A program made the position numbers and the translations under genes. The notes under the pieces were generated by a model that worked only from the letters and a program-made list of their open reading frames with translations, had not been told where the DNA came from and made no database searches. Positions 1 to 4,981 of a stretch of 9,003 nt of DNA are shown here, piece by piece (the first letter of the stretch is position 1; each line of letters opens with the position of its first letter). This DNA comes from Campylobacteraceae bacterium (lineage in GTDB: Bacteria; Campylobacterota; Campylobacteria; Campylobacterales; Campylobacteraceae), in assembly GCA_031282125.1 (NCBI GenBank), contig JAITEH010000012.1, forward strand, positions 1 to 9,003, given 5' to 3'.

Positions 1-1
1 A

Positions 2-208
2 AACTACTCGGCGCCTGATTTTTCTACGAAAGAGAACGCTCAAAAATTGGCAGGTTTGGATATGAAAAAGCTTATTGCCGAAAAGCAGGAGTTCAAAAGC
101 AAAATCGAGCAGGAGTGGCTCAAACAGGCTAAAGCAAACGGACGGTTAGATGAAAAGTTGAGAGATTACAAAGACGATGTCTCATCGTATTTTGATAACT
201 CGAAATAA
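2..208 (+). CDS. C-terminal part of an unrecognised charged helical protein (5' end outside window)
   Basis: The frame is open from the window edge and ends with TAA at 206-208, giving 68 residues. It begins NYSAPDFSTKENAQKLAG and continues as a Lys/Glu/Gln/Asp-rich stretch (KKLIAEKQEFKSKIEQEW and onward) that should be helical or coiled-coil, ending DNSK. There is no membrane segment or catalytic motif in the visible part. An internal ATG at 62 has no Shine-Dalgarno sequence, so I treat this as the tail of a gene starting outside the window. The opening ‘DFSTKENAQKLAG’ faintly recalls small exported Campylobacterota proteins of the DUF1104 type, in which case only a signal peptide would be missing; I cannot verify this. 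An intrinsic terminator follows 5 bases after the stop, supporting this as the last gene of its transcript. Confidence 0.7.
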   Translation, partial: NYSAPDFSTKENAQKLAGLDMKKLIAEKQEFKSKIEQEWLKQAKANGRLDEKLRDYKDDVSSYFDNSK

Positions 209-213
209 TCTTT

Positions 214-246
214 AACTCAAGGGACAAAGTTCCCTTGAGTTTTTTT
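214..246 (+). terminator. Intrinsic terminator after the first gene
   Basis: A perfect 11-bp stem (AACTCAAGGGA at 214-224 with TCCCTTGAGTT at 231-241) and a 6-base loop are followed directly by five further T (242-246). This is a textbook rho-independent terminator for the plus-strand gene ending at 208. Read on the minus strand, the same hairpin lies just past the putative small gene at 260-346, but no T run follows there, so it would work poorly in that direction. Confidence 0.93.
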
Positions 247-259
247 ACTAATGTCTATA

Positions 260-346
260 TCATTTATCGTAAGTCAGCATATAAATAATCGCATCCTTCA
301 CCCGCAAAGGCAGTTCATTTTCTAACCATTTGACAGGTATTTTCAC
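260..346 (-). CDS. Putative 28-residue microprotein, GTG start
   Basis: On the minus strand GTG at 346-344 opens a 28-codon frame ending TGA at 262-260. Its product reads (M)KIPVKWLENELP followed by LRVKDAIIYMLTYDK. What favours a real gene is the ordered set of signals: a TATAAT with an upstream TG (378-370), a predicted short leader, a purine-rich TAAGGA (357-352) five bases before the GTG, then the frame. The peptide has balanced charge, one Trp and a plausible amphipathic helix (LRVKDAIIYML); it shows no strong membrane segment or signal peptide. I recognise no family. It diverges from the metallophosphoesterase-psd operon, so a regulatory or envelope role is conceivable but pure inference. 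A chance frame of this length is entirely possible, hence modest confidence. Confidence 0.42.
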   Translation of the reverse strand: MKIPVKWLENELPLRVKDAIIYMLTYDK

Positions 347-365
347 GATATTCCTTATAAATTTT

Positions 366-371
366 TATAAT
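366..371 (+). promoter_or_regulatory. Candidate -10 box for the metallophosphoesterase-psd operon
   Basis: This is an exact TATAAT on the plus strand inside a T-rich stretch, about 60 bases before the TTG start. There is no good -35, as is common for Campylobacterota housekeeping promoters. A second possible -10 is TAAAAT at 400-405, preceded by TTTTTG. I cannot tell which one is used. Confidence 0.45.
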
Positions 372-378
372 TATAACA
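370..378 (-). promoter_or_regulatory. Extended -10 promoter pointing left, towards the putative microprotein
   Basis: Read on the minus strand this is TGTTATAAT, an extended -10 (TGnTATAAT). It predicts a start near 363 and a leader of roughly 16 bases before the GTG at 346. It shares two bases with the plus-strand TATAAT at 366-371; the union 366-375 is the perfect palindrome TATAATTATA. A TTTACA (403-398) lies 22 bases upstream, too far for an ideal -35. Confidence 0.5.
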
Positions 379-383
379 AACTA

Positions 384-403
384 TTTACAGCTATTTTTGT
401 AAA
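384..403. repeat. Inverted repeat TTTACA-N8-TGTAAA in the divergent control region
   Basis: TTTACA (384-389) and TGTAAA (398-403) are exact inverted copies 8 bases apart, located between the divergent -10 boxes and the metallophosphoesterase start. The arrangement would suit a dimeric regulator. The same stretch also has three direct copies of CTATTT at 381, 391 and 406. In such AT-rich DNA either pattern may be chance. Confidence 0.3.
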
Positions 404-422
404 ATCTATTTATGATTTGGGC

Positions 423-429
423 GGGAGGA
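423..429 (+). promoter_or_regulatory. Ribosome binding site that selects a TTG start
   Basis: GGGAGGA lies 4 bases before the TTG at 434-436. The first in-frame ATG (467) has no purine-rich sequence in front of it and would remove the first 11 residues of a hydrophobic segment. The site therefore supports TTG as the real start. Confidence 0.75.
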
Positions 430-433
430 AATT

Positions 434-1546
434 TTGCTTACTTTTAGTATTATAGCGTCTGTCGTGATGTTCATCCTTAATCTATTTAGCTTTGTATGCT
501 TTTTTTACAGGATAGAGTTTTTTAAAAAATGGCGATGGGTTATCGCGCTTGTACTGCTGCTCATGACGGCGCTTGAAGTGTATTATCTCACATCATTCAG
601 GCGCAGCGGAGAGGATTTGTTTATATTGCAGTTCACCGCTGCATTAGTCGGTATCTCTTTTATACTTTTTTTCTTTTCGCTTTTATATTTTATCTTGCGC
701 GTGCCGCTGTTCATCCTGCCTTTCAGTAAAGAGCGCAGACAAGCTCTGAAATATATACTTGACATCACGATATTGATAGCCTCCATCTCATGGATATTAA
801 AAGGTCTTATAGGCGGTTTCAGTAAGCCGATCAGGCGCAAAGTTGCCGTCAAAATCGATGGCTTAAGTTCTGCTCTTAGCATTGTGCATATCACGGACGC
901 GCATATAGGAAAAGTTTTGGGCAGAGAGTTCATGCAAGAAGTTGTGGACGGCGCAAATGAACTGGACGCAGATATAGTCGTTATCACGGGCGATTTAGTC
1001 GATATGTCTCCAAAATACGCCAAAGAAAAACTTGAACCTCTGCAAAAATTAAAAAGCAGATACGGCGTATATTATGTGCTTGGCAATCATGAGTATTTTG
1101 ATAATGTCGCTGGCGTCGTGGAGCTGATTAAAAGTTTTGGCATAAGAGTTTTGGAGAATGAAAATGTTATCATTGACGGACGCATAAATTTGGCTGGCAT
1201 TAATGACATCAGAGGTGAAAGATACGGTATATTTAAACCAGATATTGCAAAAGCTTTAAGTGGGCGCGACATGAGTCTTCCTACTATTTTCTTGTCGCAT
1301 CAGCCAAAAGTTGTGGATAAGATAAGAGATAAAGATGGCGTAGATCTCATCATAAGCGGACATACGCACGGCGGACAGATATTTCCGTTTGGACTTTTGG
1401 TGCTTATAGATCAGCCTTATCTGTACGGACTCTATCAGCACAGCCAAAAAACGCAGATTTTTGTAAGCTCGGGAGTTGGTTATTGGGGGCCGCCTTTGAG
1501 GATATTGGCTCCTTCGGAAATTGTAAAATTAGAATTAAAAGGATAG
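434..1546 (+). CDS. Membrane-anchored calcineurin-like metallophosphoesterase (YkuE/YaeI type)
   Basis: The 370-residue protein has a hydrophobic N-terminal half with about four predicted membrane segments (residues 3-25, 35-53, 64-90 and 108-127), then a soluble metallophosphoesterase domain (about 147-367). All five metal-site blocks are visible: DAH (155-157), GD (186-187), GNHE (217-220), SHQP (288-291) and GHTHGG (309-314). They define a two-metal phosphohydrolase of the PF00149 family, most like the YkuE/YaeI branch. Members are linked to the membrane, and some relatives act on lipid-linked phosphates, but the substrate here is unknown. The TTG start is supported by the GGGAGGA site. 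The phosphatidylserine decarboxylase gene begins 4 bases after the stop, so the two are probably co-transcribed, suggesting (not proving) a phospholipid or lipid A precursor as substrate. Confidence 0.92.
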   Translation: MLTFSIIASVVMFILNLFSFVCFFYRIEFFKKWRWVIALVLLLMTALEVYYLTSFRRSGEDLFILQFTAALVGISFILFFFSLLYFILRVPLFILPFSKERRQALKYILDITILIASISWILKGLIGGFSKPIRRKVAVKIDGLSSALSIVHITDAHIGKVLGREFMQEVVDGANELDADIVVITGDLVDMSPKYAKEKLEPLQKLKSRYGVYYVLGNHEYFDNVAGVVELIKSFGIRVLENENVIIDGRINLAGINDIRGERYGIFKPDIAKALSGRDMSLPTIFLSHQPKVVDKIRDKDGVDLIISGHTHGGQIFPFGLLVLIDQPYLYGLYQHSQKTQIFVSSGVGYWGPPLRILAPSEIVKLELKG

Positions 1547-1550
1547 ATGC

Positions 1551-2375
1551 ATGACAAATGGTATATCAAGAATTTTTGGCGTATTTGCCGCCGTCAAGTT
1601 TCCCAGAAAAATACAAACTTTTATCAACAAAACTTATATCAAGATATTCAAAATCGACATGAGCGAATTTAAAGAAGCGGCATATTACGATAGTTTGGGC
1701 AGACTTTTTACGAGAGATTTGGTCAAAAAAAGAGAATTTATCAAGAATGAAAATGCGCTTATCTCTCCATGTGATGCGCTGATAACAGAGCTTGGCACGA
1801 TAGAAAAAGGCGGCTTAACAGCATTGCAGATAAAAGGATTTTCGTATTCAATCAATTTGCTTTTGGGCTCTTACACGCCGCGCAAAGATAAAGAAAAGTT
1901 AAAAAACGGACTTTTTATCAACTTTTACCTCTCACCTTCGGATTATCACCACTATCATGCGCCATGTGACATGAGAGTTTTGAAAGCTACTCATATACCG
2001 GGCGCGCTTTATCCTGTAAATCTAAAATGGCTTAACAAAAAAGCCGAACTTTTCTGTGAAAACGAAAGGGTTGTTGTGGAGTGCGAAACGGCTTTGAAAT
2101 CGCGCTTTTGGCTTGTGTTTGTAGGAGCTTTGAACGTCGGTAAAATCCGCTTTTTGTTTGATGAGAATATCGCGACAAATGTCAAAAAATACGAACAAAG
2201 CTACTTTACCTACAAAAATCTAAATCTCTTCCAAGGCGAAGAGATGGGATTTTTTGAGATGGGTTCGACTATTGTATTTTTGGGCGAAAAAGAGACGTTT
2301 AAAGCACTTGTGAAACAAGGAGAAAAAGTAAAGTTTACACAAGAGATTGTTACGGTTGTGAAGCCTAAAACATAA
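1551..2375 (+). CDS. psd: Phosphatidylserine decarboxylase proenzyme
   Basis: This enzyme makes phosphatidylethanolamine from phosphatidylserine and is usually peripheral on the inner face of the inner membrane. The 274 residues cover the family: SPCDALI (72-78, with Asp75 matching the Asp needed for self-cleavage), LSPSDYHHYHAPCD (127-140, with His133 and His136 matching E. coli His144 and His147), and MGST (237-240). By family rule the chain is cut between Gly238 and Ser239, giving a long beta chain and a short alpha chain whose N-terminal Ser becomes the pyruvoyl group. The protein is shorter than the E. coli enzyme (322 residues), as in other compact Psd forms. The start is ATG at 1551, with AAAAGGAT at its 5' side partly inside the end of the preceding gene; a second ATG at 1547 is out of frame. 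It is the last gene of the operon with the metallophosphoesterase. I found no strong intrinsic terminator after it. Confidence 0.95.
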   Translation: MTNGISRIFGVFAAVKFPRKIQTFINKTYIKIFKIDMSEFKEAAYYDSLGRLFTRDLVKKREFIKNENALISPCDALITELGTIEKGGLTALQIKGFSYSINLLLGSYTPRKDKEKLKNGLFINFYLSPSDYHHYHAPCDMRVLKATHIPGALYPVNLKWLNKKAELFCENERVVVECETALKSRFWLVFVGALNVGKIRFLFDENIATNVKKYEQSYFTYKNLNLFQGEEMGFFEMGSTIVFLGEKETFKALVKQGEKVKFTQEIVTVVKPKT

Positions 2376-2450
2376 CCAATATATTTTTATTTTTAAAAAC
2401 ACAAAAGGGTGCGAAAATAGTTATCAAGCTTTTTTGAAAATTAATCTTTA

Positions 2451-2507
2451 GCCGCGGCATATTAAATCTGCACCGCTTGCCAAGAGCGGCAAAATAACGC
2501 CGTCCCC
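2451..2507. other. GC-rich islet in an AT-rich intergenic region
   Basis: This stretch is about 58% G+C by hand count, between flanks made mostly of A and T. It contains the 8-base palindrome GCCGCGGC (2451-2458) and two competing small hairpins: CCGCT/AGCGG (2473-2477 with 2485-2489) and TTGCC/GGCAA (2477-2481 with 2488-2492). No T run follows in either direction, so it is not a normal intrinsic terminator. On the minus strand a frame without a start codon (2544-2365) crosses it and reads YWGRRYFAALGKRCRF. It may be a gene remnant or a copy of a dispersed repeat. The rest of 2376-2594 shows only AT-rich DNA and promoter-like boxes. Confidence 0.4.
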
Positions 2508-2578
2508 AATATAAATTTTCTATACTTTCAAATACATATTCACTTTATGTAATTTTATACTATTTTAAGTTTTTTTCA

Positions 2579-2584
2579 TATACT
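2579..2584 (+). promoter_or_regulatory. Candidate -10 box of the siderophore receptor gene
   Basis: TATACT sits 11 bases before the Fur box and follows a run of seven T at 2570-2576, a pattern typical of Campylobacterota promoters. Transcription would begin near 2591, just upstream of the Fur site. A second TATACT at 2556-2561 is an alternative. Confidence 0.5.
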
Positions 2585-2594
2585 ATTCGCTTAA

Positions 2595-2613
2595 AACGAT
2601 AATAATCATTATC
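2595..2613 (+). promoter_or_regulatory. Fur box upstream of the TonB-dependent receptor
   Basis: AACGATAATAATCATTATC matches 15 of 19 positions of the classical Fur consensus GATAATGATAATCATTATC, and its core is a perfect inverted repeat (GATAAT-N4-ATTATC, 2598-2613). It lies between the likely -10 box and the ribosome binding site TAAGGAG (2627-2633), where a bound Fe-Fur dimer would block transcription. This predicts repression in iron-replete cells and agrees with the receptor's likely cargo. Confidence 0.87.
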
Positions 2614-2638
2614 AATATCGTAATTTTAAGGAGTTCAA

Positions 2639-4945
2639 ATGAGAAATAGAGTAGTTTGCAGTGCAATTACTGCTTTTGTTTGTCTTGCTTCGGTCTCTTA
2701 TGCGCAAGCAGAAGAGGCTGTCGAGTTGGATGAGATAAAAGTCGTCAGCGCCGCAGGACATGAGCAGAAAATCGTAGAAGCGCCTGCAAGTATTTCTGTC
2801 ATAACGGCTGAAGATCTTGCAAAAAAGCAATATATCACGCTGCTTGACGCGGTTAGGGATATAGAAGGCGTGGATATAGGAGAGACAAGGGATAAAGGAG
2901 GCGAGGGGACTATCAGTATAAGAGGTATGGGTTCGGATTATACGCTTTTGCTGATAAACGGAAGACGCCAAAATAACGTTGGCGATTTGTATCAAAATAA
3001 CGTTTACGTCGGCGCTCATTACAACCATTTGCCGCCCGTTACCGCAGTAGAGAGGATAGAAGTTATACGAGGGCCGATGTCCACGCTGTACGGTTCGGAT
3101 GCGATAGGCGGTGTGATAAATATCATCACAAAAAAGATTACTCCAGAGTGGAGCGGTTCGGTCGGCAGCTCTTTGACATTGGAGGGAAATTCTGATTTTG
3201 GCGATGACAGAACGGCAGATTTTAATATCATGGGTCCTATCATCAAAGATAAATTATCTATCGCTCTCAGGGGAAGTATCTATAAAAGAGAGGCTTCAAA
3301 TCCAAATTACGAATCCGTAACAGACCCAAACGGTGTTGTGCATGAGAGGACATTGGGATTTGGCGCAGGCGGACGGACTGTCGCAAATACAAATTGGGAG
3401 ATAGGGACAACTATCACATTTGTGCCCGTAGAAAATCAAGAGTTTGCGTTTGATTATGACCTTTCAAAACAAAAATATGATAACTCAGAGTCGCAGGTAG
3501 GCACATTGGACTCTATATCATCTATTTGGCGAGCTTCGGGCGGAAAAGTTGCTCCAAGAGTAGGGTATAGCTCGGATCAGCGATTGGAAAGAGAACAGTA
3601 TGGGCTGACTCATACGGGAAAATGGGGAACAGTAACGACTGAAACTGGCATATCTCAAATCACGACAAATAACTACGGCCGCTCATTGCCGTTTTCAGCC
3701 GAAGAGAGATTGAGATTGCAGGATTTATGGTCTAACTCAAGCGGCATTATGTCAAACTTAAATGCAACTCAAATGGCAGAACTTAACGCGTTTTTGCCTC
3801 GTCCGACAAGAACTCTTGAATCAAGCCAGTTCATATTTGACCATGTAAGCAAGATACCGTTAGAATCAAACTATATAGTAGTTGGAGGTCAGTTTATAGA
3901 CGCCGCGTTGAAAGATGGAATTTATGCGTTGGACAATAACGGTTCTTACACGGAAGATGATAAATTTTCATTTAAGCAGTTTGCACTTTTTGCCGAAGAT
4001 ACTTTTTTCTTAACAGACGAGTTGTCGATTACAGGTGGCGCAAGGTATGACCATCATGATAATTTCGGCTCGCATATAAGTCCGAGACTATATCTTAACT
4101 ATGAGCCTTCCGAAAATTGGGCGTTTAAAGGCGGCGTATCAACAGGATATAAAACCCCAAAAGCTACGGATTTGCAGTATGGAATCACGGGATTTGGCGG
4201 GCAAGGAACTTCTCCATGGATAGGAAATCCAGACTTAAAGCCCGAAACAAGCGTAAATAGTGAAATCGCAGTCTATTATAATCATGAGAAAGGTCATAGT
4301 TTCAACTTCACATTTTTTGTAAATAAATTTAAAGATAAGATTGTAAGCAGTGACACGCTAAAGATTTGCGACGCAACTACTACTACAAATTGTGTCGATA
4401 TCGGCGATGCTTGGGTTGCCGCTCTTGGCAATAATAACGGACTTTCAAGAAAGCAGAATATCTCCGAAGCTGAAGTAAAAGGTTTCGAGATAGCTGGAAA
4501 ATTTGTTTTTATCCCACAGCTCTCTTTGAGAATGAATTATACGTATATTGACTCTGAACAGACAAGCGGAAGCGAAAAAGGCAGACCTCTTACTTCAAGT
4601 GCGAAACATAAAGGAAATGTTATGCTTGATTGGGCTGTAAATGAGGCTCTTAGTACAAATTTGGCTCTTGAGATGGAAGATAAAAGATATCGAGGAGTTG
4701 ACTCGGATAACAATCTTTTGTATTACAAAGGATATGAAGTTTTAAATCTTGGAGCTTCATATAAAGCAAATGATAATTTGGTATTTCATGCAAGGATAAA
4801 TAACTTGCTTGATAAAGATTTCACATCTTACAAGACGACATTCACTCCTAATAGCAGCGGCGGTTATGACGCGACATTTACGGACGATTATAACCTCAAA
4901 GCAAAATCAAGAAACTTTTGGCTTGGCGTTACTGGTTATTTTTGA
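2639..4945 (+). CDS. TonB-dependent outer-membrane receptor, catecholate siderophore type (CfrA/FepA/CirA-like)
   Basis: The 768-residue product has a Sec signal peptide (probable cleavage after AQA, residue 24), a TonB box-like EIKVVSA (32-38), a plug domain (about 45-165) with the family signature VERIEVIRGPMSTLYGSDAIGG (137-158, quoted in part: RGPMSTLYGSDAIGG), and a long beta-barrel ending in Phe768 (GVTGYF), the outer-membrane assembly signal. Two cysteines eight residues apart (Cys577 and Cys585) probably form a disulfide in an extracellular loop, a feature of FepA/CirA-like receptors. Such receptors import ferric siderophores using TonB-ExbB-ExbD energy. The Fur box directly upstream supports iron cargo; a catecholate such as enterobactin is the best guess from overall resemblance, but other siderophores cannot be excluded. 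TAAGGAG precedes the ATG by 5 bases. It appears monocistronic, with its own promoter and terminator; no TonB, ABC transporter or esterase gene is adjacent. Confidence 0.93.
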   Translation: MRNRVVCSAITAFVCLASVSYAQAEEAVELDEIKVVSAAGHEQKIVEAPASISVITAEDLAKKQYITLLDAVRDIEGVDIGETRDKGGEGTISIRGMGSDYTLLLINGRRQNNVGDLYQNNVYVGAHYNHLPPVTAVERIEVIRGPMSTLYGSDAIGGVINIITKKITPEWSGSVGSSLTLEGNSDFGDDRTADFNIMGPIIKDKLSIALRGSIYKREASNPNYESVTDPNGVVHERTLGFGAGGRTVANTNWEIGTTITFVPVENQEFAFDYDLSKQKYDNSESQVGTLDSISSIWRASGGKVAPRVGYSSDQRLEREQYGLTHTGKWGTVTTETGISQITTNNYGRSLPFSAEERLRLQDLWSNSSGIMSNLNATQMAELNAFLPRPTRTLESSQFIFDHVSKIPLESNYIVVGGQFIDAALKDGIYALDNNGSYTEDDKFSFKQFALFAEDTFFLTDELSITGGARYDHHDNFGSHISPRLYLNYEPSENWAFKGGVSTGYKTPKATDLQYGITGFGGQGTSPWIGNPDLKPETSVNSEIAVYYNHEKGHSFNFTFFVNKFKDKIVSSDTLKICDATTTTNCVDIGDAWVAALGNNNGLSRKQNISEAEVKGFEIAGKFVFIPQLSLRMNYTYIDSEQTSGSEKGRPLTSSAKHKGNVMLDWAVNEALSTNLALEMEDKRYRGVDSDNNLLYYKGYEVLNLGASYKANDNLVFHARINNLLDKDFTSYKTTFTPNSSGGYDATFTDDYNLKAKSRNFWLGVTGYF

Positions 4946-4952
4946 TAAATTT

Positions 4953-4981
4953 GGGATATGCTTTGGTATATCCCTTTTTTT
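4953..4981 (+). terminator. Intrinsic terminator of the receptor gene
   Basis: GGGATATGC (4953-4961) pairs with GGTATATCCC (4966-4974 used; one G-T wobble) around a 4-base loop, followed by seven T (4975-4981). It ends the receptor transcript. The last two T are also part of the stop codon (4982-4980) of the convergent M48 gene. On the minus strand the hairpin is followed by AAATTTATC, so it would terminate that side less well. Confidence 0.92.

Noticed and set aside
583..1447. Minus-strand frames opposite the metallophosphoesterase
   Set aside because: They lie fully inside a gene with all its catalytic motifs intact, lack start signals and give low-complexity products; they are shadows of the real frame.
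2376..2450. Terminator after psd
   Set aside because: T-rich and A-rich runs are present, but no G/C stem precedes them; the TCAA/TTGA pairing near 2424-2437 is too weak.
2612..3028. 138-residue minus-strand frame over the receptor start
   Set aside because: It overlaps the receptor's signal peptide and plug, which are clearly coding on the plus strand, and its 3' end runs through the Fur box region; no start signal.
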